Notes: a model not told the origin generated them from the sequence alone. Positions 37,562 through 49,142 are shown, counted from the stretch's first letter. The stretch is 52,788 nucleotides of DNA from Polynucleobacter yangtzensis (GCF_001595965.1 NZ_LOJI01000022.1:141708-194495), one strand, 5' to 3'. Numbers and translations: made by a program.

Positions 37562-38445
37562 TGGCCGCTATTACCGCTGCAATGGTTGGCGAACTACGCG
37601 CCAAAACTGATGCTCCGATGATGGAGTGCAAAAAAGCTTTGACTGAGGCTGATGGTGATATGGCTCGTGCAGAAGAAATTCTGCGTGTAAAGCTTGGTAG
37701 CAAAGCTGGCAAAGCAGCTTCTCGTGTAACTGCTGAAGGTATCGTTGCTGCCTCTATCAATGGCACTACAGGTGCATTGTTAGAAGTGAACTGCGAAACA
37801 GATTTCGTTTCTAAGAATGATGACTTCCTAGCATTTACAAACGATTGCGTTAAGTTGGTTGCTGAAAAGAACCCAGCTGACGTTGCTGCTTTGTTGGCAT
37901 TGCCATTGAATGGTCAAACTGTTGATGAAGTTCGTAGCGCATTGATCGGTAAGATCGGCGAGAACATCATGCCACGTCGCTTCAAACGTTTTGCTGGCAG
38001 CAGCAAGTTGGTTTCTTACCTCCACGGTACACGTATTGGTGTAGTGGTTGAGTTTGAAGGTGACGACACTGCTGCTAAAGACGTAGCGATGCACATTGCT
38101 GCAATGAAGCCAGTGGCTTTGTCTATGGCTGACGTTCCTGCTGAAGCAATTGCTGTTGAGCGTAGCGTTGCTGTTCAAAAAGCTGCCGAATCCGGCAAAC
38201 CACCAGAAATCGTTGAAAAGATGGTTGAAGGTTCTATTCAGAAGTACCTCAAAGAGGTTTCTTTGTTGAACCAGACTTTCGTTAAAAACGACAAGCAAAC
38301 TGTTGAGCAAATGCTCAAGGCTGCAAATACAACAATCAAGGGTTTCACCATGTTTGTTGTAGGCGAGGGCATTGAGAAGCGTCAAGACGACTTTGCAGCT
38401 GAAGTTGCTGCACAAGTAGCCGCCGCCTCTAAAGCAACTGCTTAA
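37561..38445 (+). CDS. tsf: Elongation factor Ts
   Basis: This 294-aa factor exchanges GDP for GTP on EF-Tu. The N-terminal [20 protein letters not shown] matches the UBA-like domain of the family, and [14 protein letters not shown] (about 79-92) is the second EF-Ts signature. Length is near the usual 283. It overlaps rpsB by one base and is followed by a strong terminator, so rpsB-tsf forms its own unit, while pyrH onward has its own promoter. Confidence 0.98.
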   Translation: MAAITAAMVGELRAKTDAPMMECKKALTEADGDMARAEEILRVKLGSKAGKAASRVTAEGIVAASINGTTGALLEVNCETDFVSKNDDFLAFTNDCVKLVAEKNPADVAALLALPLNGQTVDEVRSALIGKIGENIMPRRFKRFAGSSKLVSYLHGTRIGVVVEFEGDDTAAKDVAMHIAAMKPVALSMADVPAEAIAVERSVAVQKAAESGKPPEIVEKMVEGSIQKYLKEVSLLNQTFVKNDKQTVEQMLKAANTTIKGFTMFVVGEGIEKRQDDFAAEVAAQVAAASKATA

Positions 38446-38453
38446 TTAGCTGG

Positions 38454-38525
38454 TTTGGGGCTTGCCCCAGCCGGTCGGTAATACCCAAAAGGGCATAGAA
38501 ACCTTAGTTTCTATGCCCTTTTCTT
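38454..38525 (+). terminator. Terminator after tsf
   Basis: AAAAGGGCATAGAAAC (38487-38502) pairs perfectly with GTTTCTATGCCCTTTT (38507-38522) over CTTA: a 16-bp stem ending in Ts. A smaller TGGGGC-TT-GCCCCA-type hairpin lies just upstream (about 38455-38470). Confidence 0.93.
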
Positions 38526-38550
38526 TGATCACTCTCAAGCCCTTTATAAT
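38524..38550 (+). promoter_or_regulatory. Possible promoter of pyrH operon
   Basis: A perfect TATAAT (38545-38550) follows the tsf terminator, with TTTGAT (38524-38529) at a short 15-bp spacing as the only -35-like site. It lies about 80 bases before pyrH. Strength and start are uncertain. Confidence 0.45.
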
Positions 38551-38631
38551 TCGGCGAAGATATTAAAAAGTGCTTAGAGATCAATAAGCTAAGTAAGTTA
38601 ATTACTTGGCAAATTACGGAAAATTAAAAAC

Positions 38632-39342
38632 ATGCCAGCCTACAAAAGAGTCCTCCTAAAACTATCTGGTGAAGCCCTTATGGGTGACGATGCTTTCGGC
38701 ATCAATCCAGTCACCATAGATTCCATGGTCAAGGAAATCGCCGAGGTTGTGAATAGCGGTGTACAGCTAGCGATTGTCATTGGCGGTGGCAACATTTTCC
38801 GCGGTGTTGCTGGCGGTGCTGCAGGCATGGATCGCGCAACAGCCGATTACATGGGTATGTTGGCAACCATGATGAATTCATTAGCGCTGCAAGATGCCTT
38901 GCGTCAAAAAGGGGTTGAAGCACGTGTGCAATCCGCTCTTCGTATGGATCAGGTAGTAGAGCCATACATTCGTCCTCGCGCAATTCGTGCAATGGGCGAG
39001 GGCAAGGTTGTGATCTTCGCGGCAGGTACAGGCAACCCATTCTTTACCACTGACACAGCTGCCGCTCTTCGTGGGGCTGAGATGGGTGTTGAGGTTATGC
39101 TCAAGGCCACTAAGGTAGATGGCATCTACAGCGCAGATCCAGTAAAAGATCCAACAGCGACTTTATATAAAACGATTACGTTTGATGAAGCATTAATTAA
39201 GAATCTACAAGTGATGGATGCAACTGCATTTGCGTTGTGTCGCGATCGTAAATTACCAATCAAAGTATTTTCAATTCTCAAGCCGGGCGCGTTAATGCGT
39301 GTAGTGCAAGGTGAGCCCGAAGGTACTTTGGTGCACGTTTAA
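38632..39342 (+). CDS. pyrH: Uridylate kinase
   Basis: This 236-aa cytosolic UMP kinase makes UDP, feeding RNA, UDP-sugars and CTP for CDP-diacylglycerol. The family motifs [17 protein letters not shown] (about 50-57), [14 protein letters not shown] and [16 protein letters not shown] are all present. Length is typical (E. coli 241). It is first in pyrH-frr-uppS-cdsA-dxr, an order conserved in proteobacteria. The ATG at 38632 has no strong ribosome binding site. Confidence 0.97.
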   Translation: MPAYKRVLLKLSGEALMGDDAFGINPVTIDSMVKEIAEVVNSGVQLAIVIGGGNIFRGVAGGAAGMDRATADYMGMLATMMNSLALQDALRQKGVEARVQSALRMDQVVEPYIRPRAIRAMGEGKVVIFAAGTGNPFFTTDTAAALRGAEMGVEVMLKATKVDGIYSADPVKDPTATLYKTITFDEALIKNLQVMDATAFALCRDRKLPIKVFSILKPGALMRVVQGEPEGTLVHV

Positions 39343-39353
39343 TAGGAGGCCTG

Positions 39354-39914
39354 ATGTCTGCAGCAGAAATTAAAACCACTACCAATCAAAAGATGGAAAA
39401 GTCCCTTGAGGCTTTGAAAACCAATTTAGCCAAGATTCGCTCTGGTCGCGCTAATCCAGGAATTCTGGAGCATATTCATGTAGATTACTACGGCAATCCA
39501 ACACCATTAAGTCAGGTTGCTAGCTTGGGCCTGGCTGATGCCCGCACAATCAACGTTCAGCCATTTGATAAGACGATGGTTGCAGCAATCGAGAAGGCAA
39601 TTCGTGATTCTGATTTAGGCCTCAATCCAGCATCTCAGGGCACTGTAATTCGTGTACCAATGCCTGCTTTGACCGAAGAACGACGTCGTGAGTTAACAAA
39701 GGTTGTGAAGAGTGAAGGCGAAGATACTAAGATTGCTGTACGCAATTTACGTCGTGATGCGAATGAGCATCTCAAGCGTTTAACTAAAGACAAAGAAATT
39801 TCTGAGGATGACGAGCGTCGCGCTACTGATGATATTCAGAAGATGACAGACAAAGCAGTAGTTGATATTGACAAGATCATTGCTGAAAAAGAAAAAGAGA
39901 TCATGACGGTTTAA
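39354..39914 (+). CDS. frr: Ribosome recycling factor
   Basis: This 186-aa protein splits the post-termination ribosome with EF-G. It has the three-helix-bundle pattern with [20 protein letters not shown] at the N-terminus and [17 protein letters not shown] in the middle, and the conserved [13 protein letters not shown]. Length equals E. coli (185). AGGAGG precedes the ATG. It follows pyrH by 11 bases. Confidence 0.98.
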   Translation: MSAAEIKTTTNQKMEKSLEALKTNLAKIRSGRANPGILEHIHVDYYGNPTPLSQVASLGLADARTINVQPFDKTMVAAIEKAIRDSDLGLNPASQGTVIRVPMPALTEERRRELTKVVKSEGEDTKIAVRNLRRDANEHLKRLTKDKEISEDDERRATDDIQKMTDKAVVDIDKIIAEKEKEIMTV

Positions 39915-39939
39915 TAACCTGATTGAACTTCAGCTTCTA

Positions 39940-40713
39940 ATGACTCAACACTCCAGTTCAACCCTATCTATTCCAGAGGTCAGCGCTGTACCTCGCCATG
40001 TTGCAATCATCATGGATGGTAATGGACGCTGGGCCAGCAAGCGTATGATGCCGCGTGTTGCAGGACACTCCGAGGGTTTGAGTGCTGTTCGCAGAATTGT
40101 TCAAGAGTGTCGCAAGCTTGGAGTTGAGTATCTAACCGTATTTGCGTTCAGCTCTGAGAACTGGCGCCGCCCACCGGAAGAGGTGGGCTTCTTGATGAAG
40201 CTATTTTTGAAGTCTCTCAAGGGTGAGGTGTCTCGCCTTGCTGAAAATGATATTGCTCTGCGATTAATTGGTGACTTGAGTCGTTTTGATACCGCCATTC
40301 AAGAGATGGTGGATTTTTCTGAGAAAAAGACTGCTGGTTGCAAGGGCCTCACTTTTACGATTGCCGCAAACTACGGTGGTCGTTGGGATATTTTGCAGGC
40401 AATGCGTCAATGTCTTGCGGCAAACCCCAATTTGAAACCAGAGCAAGTCACAGAAGAATTGCTTCAACCTCATTTATCGATGGCTTACGCGCCAGAGCCG
40501 GATTTATTCATTCGTACTGGTGGCGAACAACGTGTCAGTAATTTCTTGTTATGGCAACTAGCTTATACCGAGTTGTATTTCACGGATATCTTGTGGCCTG
40601 ATTTTGATGAGAAAGAATTGCATAAAGCGTTTGACTGGTTTAGTCAACGCGAGCGCCGTTTTGGTCGTACTAGTGCTCAGCTTGCATCGCAAGCGATGAG
40701 TGATGCAGTTTGA
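39940..40713 (+). CDS. uppS: Undecaprenyl diphosphate synthase
   Basis: This 257-aa cis-prenyltransferase extends farnesyl diphosphate with eight IPP units to make the C55 carrier for peptidoglycan and O-antigen. Motifs are [13 protein letters not shown] (about 20-32, catalytic D), [15 protein letters not shown], and [25 protein letters not shown] near residue 190. Length matches E. coli (253). It follows frr by 25 bases. Its substrate supply begins with dxr, three genes on. Confidence 0.97.
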   Translation: MTQHSSSTLSIPEVSAVPRHVAIIMDGNGRWASKRMMPRVAGHSEGLSAVRRIVQECRKLGVEYLTVFAFSSENWRRPPEEVGFLMKLFLKSLKGEVSRLAENDIALRLIGDLSRFDTAIQEMVDFSEKKTAGCKGLTFTIAANYGGRWDILQAMRQCLAANPNLKPEQVTEELLQPHLSMAYAPEPDLFIRTGGEQRVSNFLLWQLAYTELYFTDILWPDFDEKELHKAFDWFSQRERRFGRTSAQLASQAMSDAV

Positions 40714-40739
40714 TGTAGTTCGTTACTAAGCTCAATCCC

Positions 40740-41567
40740 ATGTTAAAAACCAGAGTTATTACCGCCCTTGTCTTATTGGCGGTACTTCTGCCGATCTTGT
40801 TTCTACTGCCTCCAATTTATATTGGCGGTTTCTTTTTAGTGGCTTTGTTGGCTGCTGCCTGGGAGTGGAGTCGCTTGCTTGCTCCTGAGGCGGGGCGTGC
40901 AGCTTGGCTGTATGCTTTATTTTGCTTGGTCATTATTCTGTTTTTACTCGGTATGCAAAATGCCTCTTGGCAGTTTGCTTTATTGCTACTAGCGGTTCTA
41001 TTTTGGTTCTTTGTTGCGCCATTTATATTGGCCAAAGGAATGAATCTTTCTTTGTCAAAGTTACGGCCTTTTTACGTTGTGCTTGGACTCATATTGCTAC
41101 CGGCCACTTGGTTTGCATTAGTGTTTTTGCGAGAACTTGGCCTCATCTTTTTGCTGAGCACGATGGCTTTGGTTTGGGTTGCGGATATTGGTGCCTACTT
41201 TGTGGGCAAAGCCTTTGGTAAGCGTAAGCTTGCGGCACAAATTAGTCCTGGCAAATCAATTGAGGGCGCAATTGGTGGCTTAATACTTTGTTATGTTTAC
41301 GCGTTTGCATGCGTCTACTATTTATCTTTTGAATCTACTTTATTTGGTGCCTGGGCAATTCGCTTTGGCTGGATTCCAATGTTCTTGATGGTGACGGTAT
41401 TAACGGCCTTCAGTATTTTTGGCGATTTATTTGAGTCTCAACTCAAACGTTTGGCAGGGGTTAAGGATTCCAGTCATTTATTGCCCGGTCATGGTGGGGT
41501 GTTGGATCGCGTAGATGCCTTGATACCAACGATGCCGATCGCAGCGCTCTTAGCAGGGTTTATCTGA
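40740..41567 (+). CDS. cdsA: Phosphatidate cytidylyltransferase
   Basis: This 275-aa inner-membrane enzyme makes CDP-diacylglycerol from phosphatidate and CTP, the branch point to all phospholipids. It has about seven to eight membrane spans and the C-terminal signature [20 protein letters not shown], then GVLDRVDAL. Length is typical. Its stop overlaps the dxr ATG by one base (41567), showing tight coupling between lipid and isoprenoid genes. The N-terminal [12 protein letters not shown] is normal for the family. Confidence 0.96.
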   Translation: MLKTRVITALVLLAVLLPILFLLPPIYIGGFFLVALLAAAWEWSRLLAPEAGRAAWLYALFCLVIILFLLGMQNASWQFALLLLAVLFWFFVAPFILAKGMNLSLSKLRPFYVVLGLILLPATWFALVFLRELGLIFLLSTMALVWVADIGAYFVGKAFGKRKLAAQISPGKSIEGAIGGLILCYVYAFACVYYLSFESTLFGAWAIRFGWIPMFLMVTVLTAFSIFGDLFESQLKRLAGVKDSSHLLPGHGGVLDRVDALIPTMPIAALLAGFI

Positions 41568-42763
41568 TGTCAGTAAAGCAGGTTGCCATCCTTGGTTCAA
41601 CGGGATCTATCGGTGTCAATACGCTCGATGTGATCCGAGCGCATCCAGATCGTTTTAAAGTGGTTGCGCTTACTGCGGCTAAGCAAGTCGATTTGCTTGC
41701 TCAGCAATGTGCAGAATTTCAGCCGGCTATTGCAGTTGTATCTGACGCCGATGGTGCCACTCGTTTGAGCAAGCATCTGCTTGAGAAAAAAATCAATACT
41801 CAAGTTTTGTATGGCCCAGAAGCTCTGGTGAATGCTGTTACCGATTCTCATTGCGATACCGTGATGGCTGCGATTGTGGGTGCTGCCGGATTGGTTCCTG
41901 CGTTAGCCGCAGCAAAGGCTGGCAAAAGAGTGTTGCTGGCAAATAAAGAAGCTCTGGTGATGTCTGGTGATTTGTTTATGCACGCTATGAAAGAGGGTGG
42001 CGGTGAGTTGCTGCCAATTGATAGTGAGCACAATGCCATCTTTCAATGCCTGCCCGAGCAATTTTCAAAAGAGCCAAATCCTCGACTTGGAGTTGAGGAG
42101 CTTTGGCTTACGGCATCTGGCGGACCATTCCGAAATACGCCATTGGATCAGCTAGCCAGTATTACTCCTGAGCAAGCATGTGCACACCCAAACTGGGTGA
42201 TGGGTAGAAAAATTTCTGTTGATTCTGCAACGATGATGAATAAAGGTCTTGAAGTCATCGAGGCGTTTTGGTTATTTGGTTTGCCATTAGAAAAGATCAA
42301 AGTATTGATTCATCCGCAAAGCGTGGTGCATTCAATGGTTCGTTACCGAGATGGTTCGGTATTAGCACAACTAGGTCAACCGGATATGCGTACGCCGATT
42401 GCTTATGGCTTGGCATGGCCAGAGCGTATTGATGCAGGAGTGGCGCCGTTGAGTTTGACCCAGCTAGCATCCTTGAGTTTCACCGAGCCTGAGTTGACAC
42501 GTTTTCCTTGCCTCTCCTTGGCCTTTGCCGCTGCCAAAGCAGGTGGTACCGCTCCAGCAGTTCTCAATGCTGCGAATGAGATTGCGGTAGCAGCTTTTTT
42601 GGATGAAGGCTTGCCATACTTGCAGATTCCAGTTGTGGTGGAGAAGGTATTGAATGCTATCCCTACATCCAGCGCGAATTCACTTGAGTTGATCTTAAGT
42701 ATTGATGCGCGAGCACGTGAAGCAGCAAAAGCAGTGGTGAAGGAAATTCTTTGCAAGCATTGA
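41567..42763 (+). CDS. dxr: 1-deoxy-D-xylulose 5-phosphate reductoisomerase
   Basis: This 398-aa cytosolic enzyme converts DXP to MEP, the first committed step of the non-mevalonate isoprenoid pathway. It has the NADPH-binding [13 protein letters not shown] (10-22), [10 protein letters not shown] (about 126-135), the metal-site [12 protein letters not shown] (about 151-162), SGGPFRN and [21 protein letters not shown]. It is the fosmidomycin target. Length equals E. coli (398). It overlaps cdsA by one base and rseP by 13. Confidence 0.97.
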   Translation: MSVKQVAILGSTGSIGVNTLDVIRAHPDRFKVVALTAAKQVDLLAQQCAEFQPAIAVVSDADGATRLSKHLLEKKINTQVLYGPEALVNAVTDSHCDTVMAAIVGAAGLVPALAAAKAGKRVLLANKEALVMSGDLFMHAMKEGGGELLPIDSEHNAIFQCLPEQFSKEPNPRLGVEELWLTASGGPFRNTPLDQLASITPEQACAHPNWVMGRKISVDSATMMNKGLEVIEAFWLFGLPLEKIKVLIHPQSVVHSMVRYRDGSVLAQLGQPDMRTPIAYGLAWPERIDAGVAPLSLTQLASLSFTEPELTRFPCLSLAFAAAKAGGTAPAVLNAANEIAVAAFLDEGLPYLQIPVVVEKVLNAIPTSSANSLELILSIDARAREAAKAVVKEILCKH

Positions 42764-43884
42764 TTACTCTTGCCGCGTTTTTGTTAACGCTGGGCGTACT
42801 GGTTAGCTTTCATGAGTTTGGACATTTTTTAGCGGCTCGCTGTTGTGGTGTTCGAGTGCTTCGCTTTGCGATTGGCTTTGGTAAGCCGATTTACACCTAC
42901 CATGCAAAAAATAATACCGAGTGGGTGTTGGCCTCGATTCCTTTAGGTGGTTATGTGAAATTGCTGGATGGAAGAGATCGTCAGCAAGTAATTTCGCCGG
43001 CGGAAGAGTGCCAGGCTTTTGATAAAAAACCCCTTTGGCAACGTTCTTTGGTTGTAGCAGCTGGCCCCTTTGCCAATTTTTTCTTGGCGATCATTTTGTT
43101 TGCCTTTATTTATCTAGCTGGCGCACCGCAATTACCAGCTGTACTGCAGACTCCCCCCGAAAGCTCCGTGGCAGCCAAACTGGGGGTTGCCGAGGGCGAT
43201 AGGGTGGTTGGGTGGCAGGATTTGGGTTCCCAGGCTGATAGCGTGCCCCTTTTTGGTGAATTTGAGCCTGTTCCCAGCTGGAATGCTTTGCGCTGGAATC
43301 TGATGGATGCCATTACTGGGGAGGATGGTTTTGCGCTTGAGCTCCAAACTGCTTCAGGCGCTCGCCATGTCAAAGCGTTTTATGCCGCAGATTTGCCGAA
43401 AATCAGCCCTGAAAAGGATCCAATGATGGCTCTGGGCTTGCTGCCAGCACCTAGTCCATTAGAAAAGTGGCAGGAGCTCAGGTTGGGCCCTTTAGATGCC
43501 GTCATATTTGCTTCTGAAAGGGTGTGGGTCATCACCAAGGTCTCCGCACGGTTAATGGCTGGTTTGTTTACCGGGAGCACCTCCTTAAAGCAACTGGGCG
43601 GACCTCTCAGTATTGCTGATATGGCAGGTAAGACAGCTCAGGTAGGGTGGCAACCATTTTTAGCCTTTTTAGCACTTATGAGTATTAGCATTGGTTTGCT
43701 GAATTTACTGCCTTTTCCGATGCTTGATGGGGGTCAGCTACTGTATGATGCATGGGAGTTGGTCGCCGGTAAGCGGATTTCGATATCAATGCAGGAACAG
43801 TTTCAAAAACTGGGCTTTATTTTGCTGATTTCTATGTCGTTGCTGGCATTGTTTAACGATTTACAACGCTATATTTCGCCTTGA
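42751..43884 (+). CDS. rseP: Site-2 intramembrane metalloprotease RseP
   Basis: This 377-aa inner-membrane zinc protease cuts anti-sigma-E RseA and leftover signal peptides. It has the HEFGH zinc motif (H22, in [13 protein letters not shown]), one PDZ region (about 120-200), the second metal ligand in [11 protein letters not shown], and four spans. E. coli RseP is 450 aa with two PDZ domains; the PDZ region here seems shorter. TTG at 42751 is chosen because GAAGGAA lies 5 bases upstream, giving a 13-base overlap with dxr. It lies before bamA, the usual order. Confidence 0.94.
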   Translation: MQALITLAAFLLTLGVLVSFHEFGHFLAARCCGVRVLRFAIGFGKPIYTYHAKNNTEWVLASIPLGGYVKLLDGRDRQQVISPAEECQAFDKKPLWQRSLVVAAGPFANFFLAIILFAFIYLAGAPQLPAVLQTPPESSVAAKLGVAEGDRVVGWQDLGSQADSVPLFGEFEPVPSWNALRWNLMDAITGEDGFALELQTASGARHVKAFYAADLPKISPEKDPMMALGLLPAPSPLEKWQELRLGPLDAVIFASERVWVITKVSARLMAGLFTGSTSLKQLGGPLSIADMAGKTAQVGWQPFLAFLALMSISIGLLNLLPFPMLDGGQLLYDAWELVAGKRISISMQEQFQKLGFILLISMSLLALFNDLQRYISP

Positions 43885-46220
43885 ATTCTCTGACAATATC
43901 TTTCCGTATTTTTGCCCGTTTCATTACCCATATCTCGGTTCTTTTTGCGCTCGGATTGAGTTTGAATGTTTCAGCGGCTGATTCTTTTGTGGTGAAAGAT
44001 ATTCGTGTTGAAGGTCTCCAGCGTGTTGAGCCAGGTACGGTATTTAGTTATCTACCTGTTCAAGTCGGCGATACCTTTACAGAAGAAAAGGGCGCTGAAT
44101 CGATCAAAGCACTTTATGGCACTGGCTTTTTTAGAGACGTGCAGATCCAAGCGCAGGGTAGTGTTTTGATTGTGATTGTTGAAGAGCGCCCAACTATTTC
44201 TCGAATTGAATTTACGGGAATGAAAGAATTTGATCCTGAGAATGTTCGTAAATCGCTTAAAACAGTAGGCGTGGCCGAAGCGCGCTTTTATGACAAGGCT
44301 CTGATTGATAAAGCAGAGCAAGAACTTAAGCGTCAATATGTTGGCAAAGGTCTGTACGCGGCCGAGATTGTTGCTACAGTCACTCCGGTTGAGCGTAATC
44401 AAGTTGCGATTTACTTCAATGTTGACGAAGGTCCCGTTGCCAAAATACAAGAAATTAATATCATCGGCAATGAAGTATTTAGCGAAGGCACTTTAAGAAG
44501 TGAGATGCAGCTGAAAACAGGTGGTTGGCTGTCTTGGTACAGCAAGGACAATCTTTACTCAAAGCAAAAATTAACCGCTGACTTAGAGTCAATTCGCTCC
44601 TATTATCTGAATCGTGGTTATCTCGAGTTTGTGATTGAATCAACTCAGGTGTCGATTACGCCCGACAAAAAAGGTGTCTATCTCACAATCAGTATTCGTG
44701 AAGGAAAAAAATTCACCGTCAAGGATGTGCGCTTAGCAGGTGAAACTCTTGGTAAAGAGGCTGAACTAAAGCAATTAATTGTTTTAAAGCCAGGCGATAC
44801 TTTCTCATCCGCAAAGCTTACTGAGAGCACCAAAGCAATTGCCGAAATCCTAGGCTCCTATGGTTATGCTTTTGCAACAATTAATCCGCAGCCGGATATC
44901 AGGCGAGATGTTGCTGAAGTGGATCTCACCTTGGTGGTGGATCCTGGGCGTCGCATCTATGTTCGTCAAGTGGCAATCACTGGTAATGCTAAAACTCGCG
45001 ATTTGGTGATTCGTCGCGAGATGCGTCAGTTTGAAAGCTCTTGGTTTGATAGCGAAAAGATTGATTTATCAAAAAAACGCTTGGGTCGTTTAGGTTACTT
45101 TACGGAAACTGATATCACAACGGAAGACGTGCCTGGATCCCCTGATCAAGTCGACGTTAATGTGAAGGTTACAGAGAAGCCAACTGGTGCAGTCACAATT
45201 GGTGCCGGTTTCTCCTCAACAGAAAAGCTCATTTTGTCTGCTGGTGTAAATCAAGATAACGCATTTGGAACTGGTACGGCAATTGGATTAAATGCCTCCT
45301 TGGGTAAGATCACTCAAAACTTAACGCTATCCAACTACGATCCATACTTCACTGAAGATGGTATTAGTCGATACACTGATTTGTACTATCGCTCATCCAA
45401 GCCTTTGTACTATGCAGGCGATCCTGATTATCAAATTAAATCCGTTGGTTCAAACATTAAGTTTGGCGTTCCCTATACTGAAGTAGACCGTGTGTTCTTT
45501 GGAACGGGTATTGAGGTGTTTAGTATTTATGCCACCACCAACACGCCAATTCCTTACCAAAACTATGTCACTAGTTACGGTGGAACCGTGCCAGGACGTC
45601 TACAAACATACAACGTGCCCTTGACTGTAGGTTGGGCGCGTGATGGTCGTGACAGCACATTGATTCCATCAGAAGGTTCTTTGCAGCAGCTCTCCGGTGA
45701 GGTGGGCACTCCTGTGGGCGATCTTACTTTTTATCGACTCTTTGGCCAATATCAGAAGTACCACTCTTTCTCTAAAGGCAATATTTTGTCCTTTAACGGC
45801 GAGGTTGGATATGGCGAGGCGTATGGCAATAAAGAGTTCCCGATTACCAAAAACTACTTCGTCGGCGGTATTGGCTCGGTTCGTGGTTACGCCCCTGGCT
45901 CATTAGGGCCTCAGTATTACAACACCGTCATCGGCGCTTACCAGCCTACAGGCGGCCAGTCTAAGATTGTTACGAACGTGGAATACACCTTCCCGGTTCC
46001 GGGTTCTGGTACGGATAAAACCCTGCGCCTCTTCACCTTCGTGGATGGCGGTAATGCTTATGGGGAAAATATCAATTTAGTTCTGAGATACTCCTACGGA
46101 TTGGGTTTATCATGGATATCACCGCTAGGGCCTTTGAAGTTCAGCTACGGTATTCCGTATAAGTCGCTACCAACGGATAATATCCAGCGTTTACAGTTCC
46201 AAGTTGGTACGGCGTTTTAA
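43881..46220 (+). CDS. bamA: Outer membrane protein assembly factor BamA
   Basis: This 779-aa outer-membrane protein is the core of the BAM complex that inserts beta-barrels. It has a signal peptide (cleavage near NVSAADS), five POTRA domains (about 35-430, starting VVKDIRVEGLQRVEPGTVF), and a 16-strand barrel with the conserved VRGYAPGSLGP (lid motif) near residue 675. The C-terminal phenylalanine is the barrel recognition signal. Length fits (E. coli 810). It starts with TTG overlapping the rseP stop by 4 bases (TTGA), an unusually weak start for such an abundant, essential protein, implying dependence on coupling. Confidence 0.97.
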   Translation: MNSLTISFRIFARFITHISVLFALGLSLNVSAADSFVVKDIRVEGLQRVEPGTVFSYLPVQVGDTFTEEKGAESIKALYGTGFFRDVQIQAQGSVLIVIVEERPTISRIEFTGMKEFDPENVRKSLKTVGVAEARFYDKALIDKAEQELKRQYVGKGLYAAEIVATVTPVERNQVAIYFNVDEGPVAKIQEINIIGNEVFSEGTLRSEMQLKTGGWLSWYSKDNLYSKQKLTADLESIRSYYLNRGYLEFVIESTQVSITPDKKGVYLTISIREGKKFTVKDVRLAGETLGKEAELKQLIVLKPGDTFSSAKLTESTKAIAEILGSYGYAFATINPQPDIRRDVAEVDLTLVVDPGRRIYVRQVAITGNAKTRDLVIRREMRQFESSWFDSEKIDLSKKRLGRLGYFTETDITTEDVPGSPDQVDVNVKVTEKPTGAVTIGAGFSSTEKLILSAGVNQDNAFGTGTAIGLNASLGKITQNLTLSNYDPYFTEDGISRYTDLYYRSSKPLYYAGDPDYQIKSVGSNIKFGVPYTEVDRVFFGTGIEVFSIYATTNTPIPYQNYVTSYGGTVPGRLQTYNVPLTVGWARDGRDSTLIPSEGSLQQLSGEVGTPVGDLTFYRLFGQYQKYHSFSKGNILSFNGEVGYGEAYGNKEFPITKNYFVGGIGSVRGYAPGSLGPQYYNTVIGAYQPTGGQSKIVTNVEYTFPVPGSGTDKTLRLFTFVDGGNAYGENINLVLRYSYGLGLSWISPLGPLKFSYGIPYKSLPTDNIQRLQFQVGTAF

Positions 46221-46238
46221 TTGTTTAAGGAAAGTTTT

Positions 46239-46766
46239 ATGAAGTTCTATCAATCTTCAAAATGGATTCAAGTTGGCATTATTGCTGCTCTAACTGCAAT
46301 GGCTGCCCCTCAAGTGTTTGCTCAAGACGCTGGTACGCGTGTTGCAGTTGTGAACTCTGAGAAAGTATTTAACGAGTCTAATCTCGCTAAAGCAATGCAG
46401 ACTCGTTTGCAGAATGAGTTTACAAAGCGTCAGAATGATTTGCGTGACAGCGCTCAAAAGATTAAGTCTGCTGCTGAAAAGCTAGACCGTGATGCTGCTG
46501 TGATGAATGAAGCAGAGCGTATTCGTCGTCAACGTGAGTTGGCTGAGCAGGATCGCGAATTGCAGCGTAAGCAACGTGAGTTCACCGAAGATCTCAATCA
46601 GCGCACTTTCGAAGAGCGCGCCAAGATTGCAGAAAAAGCAAATGCAGTCTTAAAGCAAATTGCTGAACAAAGAAAAATTGATGTCATTGTTCAAGAAGCA
46701 GCTTATGTCAGCCCTAAGGCTGATGTGACCGATGATGTTATCAAGGCTTTAAATAGCCAGAAGTAA
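46239..46766 (+). CDS. skp: Periplasmic chaperone OmpH/Skp
   Basis: This 175-aa chaperone carries unfolded outer-membrane proteins across the periplasm to BamA. It has a signal peptide (cleavage near VFAQDA) and a long charged coiled-coil arm (about 60-130) as in Skp. The ATG at 46239, preceded by AAGGAAAG, is chosen over the in-frame TTG at 46221. It lies 18 bases after bamA and 5 before lpxD, the standard bamA-skp-lpxD-fabZ order. Confidence 0.94.
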   Translation: MKFYQSSKWIQVGIIAALTAMAAPQVFAQDAGTRVAVVNSEKVFNESNLAKAMQTRLQNEFTKRQNDLRDSAQKIKSAAEKLDRDAAVMNEAERIRRQRELAEQDRELQRKQREFTEDLNQRTFEERAKIAEKANAVLKQIAEQRKIDVIVQEAAYVSPKADVTDDVIKALNSQK

Positions 46767-46771
46767 GCTTT

Positions 46772-47839
46772 ATGCCGACCGCCATTGAGCTGGCCGAACA
46801 GTTTCAAGCAAGCTTGGTGGGGGAGGCTTCCCACGGATTTACGGGCCTCGCTCCATTGGAGCGAGCGCAATCCGACCAAATATCCTTTTTATCGAATCCG
46901 CTCTACCGCCAGCAAGCTAGTGAAAGTGCTGCCGGAGCGTTGATCGTTAGTCAATCAGACCTCGAATTTTTGCAGGCAAACCCTAGCGCCAACTCAGCGA
47001 AGCGTGTGTATTTTGTTGCCAAAAATCCATATGCTACTTTTGCAAGAATGGCGCAATACTTTGCAAAAGCGAGCGGCCCAAAATACGAGCCTGGAGTTCA
47101 TCCTAGCGCAGTAATTGATCCAAGCGCTACTGTTCCATCTTCATGCCATATTGGACCATTCGTACAAATAGCTGCAGGTGTAAAACTTGGGGAGCGCGTT
47201 TCTATACTTGGCAACACTAGCGTTGCTAAAGATAGCGTTATTGCAAGCGACGCATTGATCTACCCATCGGTATCAATTTATTACGGCACTCAAATTGGTG
47301 AGCGCTGCATTATTCATAGTGGCGCAGTGATTGGTGCTGATGGTTTTGGTTTTGCTCCTGATTTTTCTGCCAAGGGCGGAGAGTGGGTCAAGATCCCTCA
47401 GACAGGACGTGTTGTCATTGGCAATGACGTAGAGATCGGCGCATCAACCACCATTGATCGTGGCGCAATGAGTGATACGGTAATTGGCGCTGGTACCAAG
47501 ATAGATAACCAGGTGCAAATTGCGCATAACGTCATCGTTGGCGCTTGCTGCGTAATAGCGGGTTGTGCAGCAATCTCTGGCAGCACCAAGATAGGTAATT
47601 TCTGCATCATTGGTGGCGCTGCTAACTTTGCAGGTCATTTGACGATTGCAGATAGAACAACAGTTTCTGGCAATACTTCGATTATTCGCTCCATTACAGA
47701 GCCTGGCCAGCATTTCACGGGCGTGTATCCATCTATGCCCCACGGTGCGTGGGAGAAAAACGCCGCTATTTTGCGTGGCCTAGATAAAATTCGTCAGCGC
47801 TTGCGCTTACTGGATAAGAACAAATCTTCAGAGTCTTGA
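46772..47839 (+). CDS. lpxD: UDP-3-O-(3-hydroxyacyl)glucosamine N-acyltransferase
   Basis: This 355-aa left-handed beta-helix acyltransferase adds the second hydroxyacyl chain to the lipid A precursor. It has an N-terminal uridine-binding domain (to about 105), then hexapeptide repeats from [21 protein letters not shown] to about 320, with the catalytic His in QIAHNVIVG (about 250) and [10 protein letters not shown] (about 190). A C-terminal helix follows. Length is normal (E. coli 341). It follows skp by 5 bases. Confidence 0.96.
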   Translation: MPTAIELAEQFQASLVGEASHGFTGLAPLERAQSDQISFLSNPLYRQQASESAAGALIVSQSDLEFLQANPSANSAKRVYFVAKNPYATFARMAQYFAKASGPKYEPGVHPSAVIDPSATVPSSCHIGPFVQIAAGVKLGERVSILGNTSVAKDSVIASDALIYPSVSIYYGTQIGERCIIHSGAVIGADGFGFAPDFSAKGGEWVKIPQTGRVVIGNDVEIGASTTIDRGAMSDTVIGAGTKIDNQVQIAHNVIVGACCVIAGCAAISGSTKIGNFCIIGGAANFAGHLTIADRTTVSGNTSIIRSITEPGQHFTGVYPSMPHGAWEKNAAILRGLDKIRQRLRLLDKNKSSES

Positions 47840-47885
47840 GATTCTATAAATCTAAAATTAATATTTACTTTTCAGCGGGTCATTT

Positions 47886-48335
47886 ATGAGCACACCAATC
47901 GCAATCGACATTAACAAGATTCTTAAATTGCTTCCGCATCGCTATCCATTTTTATTGGTTGATCGTGTGCTAGAAATTTCCCCGCGTGAAAGTATTACGG
48001 CATTAAAAAATGTCACCATGAATGAACCTTTTTTCCAGGGCCATTTTCCTGATTTTCCGGTGATGCCTGGAGTGTTGATTATTGAGGCCCTGGCTCAAAC
48101 CGCAGCCTTACTAACCTTCTCTGAAGAGCGTGCTGAGGATGCTATTTATTACTTTGCAGGTATTGATGGTGCGCGCTTTAAAAAGCCTGTTTTACCTGGC
48201 GATCAGCTGATCATGACCGCTACATTAGAACGGGGTCGTGCTGGTATTTACAAGTTTGCAGTTAAGGCAACTGTAGATGGTGAGATTGCTGCAGAAGCAA
48301 ATATCACTTGTGCGGTACGTACGAAAGGCGCGTAA
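47886..48335 (+). CDS. fabZ: 3-hydroxyacyl-ACP dehydratase FabZ
   Basis: This 149-aa cytosolic hot-dog enzyme dehydrates 3-hydroxyacyl-ACP in fatty acid elongation. It competes with LpxA and LpxD for the hydroxyacyl pool. Motifs are [14 protein letters not shown] and [20 protein letters not shown], with the catalytic His (about 56) and Glu (about 70). Length matches E. coli (151). Its stop overlaps the lpxA ATG by one base (48335), keeping the amounts in step. Confidence 0.97.
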   Translation: MSTPIAIDINKILKLLPHRYPFLLVDRVLEISPRESITALKNVTMNEPFFQGHFPDFPVMPGVLIIEALAQTAALLTFSEERAEDAIYYFAGIDGARFKKPVLPGDQLIMTATLERGRAGIYKFAVKATVDGEIAAEANITCAVRTKGA

Positions 48336-49132
48336 TGACTCGGATTCATGCATCTGCCGTAGTGGACAGCAAGGCTGAGCTAGCTAGCGATGTTGAAGTT
48401 GGTCCTTATTCCGTAATCGGACCTAACGTCAAGATTGGTGCTGGAACGAAGATTGGCTCTCATACCGTGATTGAGGGTTTTACAACCATAGGCAAAGAAA
48501 ATAACTTTGCACACTTTGCTGCTATTGGCGGTCCTCCGCAGGATATGAAATACCGTGGTGAGCCAACCCAACTCATTATTGGCGATCGCAATACTGTTCG
48601 TGAGTTCACGACGATTCATACCGGCACATCACAAGATGAGGGTATAACCCGGATTGGCAACGACAACTGGATCATGGCTTATGTGCACATTGCGCATGAT
48701 TGTCAGGTTGGTAATCACACAATCTTCTCAAGTAATGCCCAAGTCGCTGGCCATGTGCAAGTAAATGACTGGGCAATTATGGGTGGCATGTCTGGTGTGC
48801 ATCAATTTGTTCGTATTGGCCAACATGCTATGTTGGGTGGTGCATCCGCTTTAGTGCAAGATATTCCTCCGTTTGTGATTGCTGCAGGAGATAAAGCTTC
48901 CCCCCATGGGATTAACGTAGAAGGCTTAAAGCGTCGCGGATTCTCGAGCGAAACAATTTCTGCATTGCGCCAAGCTTATAAGGTTCTATATAAGGATGGC
49001 CTCAGTTTTGAAGAAGCTAAAGTAGAAATTCAGAAGATGGTAGTTGCCTCTGCGGGTGATCCTGCAACTGCTGAGAAGCTTGCTCAGTTCCACGATTTTA
49101 TTGCCGCCTCTACTCGCGGCATTATTCGGTAA
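48335..49132 (+). CDS. lpxA: UDP-N-acetylglucosamine O-acyltransferase
   Basis: This 265-aa beta-helix enzyme starts lipid A synthesis by acylating UDP-GlcNAc at O3. Hexapeptide repeats run from [20 protein letters not shown] through [10 protein letters not shown] (catalytic His about 124) to [15 protein letters not shown], then a helical tail. Length equals E. coli (262). I chose the ATG at 48335, which overlaps the fabZ stop; the upstream in-frame codon would add nine unrelated residues. lpxB follows after 10 bases. Confidence 0.97.
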   Translation: MTRIHASAVVDSKAELASDVEVGPYSVIGPNVKIGAGTKIGSHTVIEGFTTIGKENNFAHFAAIGGPPQDMKYRGEPTQLIIGDRNTVREFTTIHTGTSQDEGITRIGNDNWIMAYVHIAHDCQVGNHTIFSSNAQVAGHVQVNDWAIMGGMSGVHQFVRIGQHAMLGGASALVQDIPPFVIAAGDKASPHGINVEGLKRRGFSSETISALRQAYKVLYKDGLSFEEAKVEIQKMVVASAGDPATAEKLAQFHDFIAASTRGIIR

Positions 49133-49142
49133 CGGAATTACT

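Noticed and set aside
37828..38415. 195-codon open frame on the minus strand across tsf
   Set aside because: tsf is certain and shows strong codon bias; the antisense frame is a by-product of it, with low-complexity Asn/Ser/Leu-rich translation.
49044..49142. Extra 33 N-terminal residues on LpxB
   Set aside because: They overlap the lpxA 3' end and do not resemble LpxB, which starts [14 protein letters not shown].
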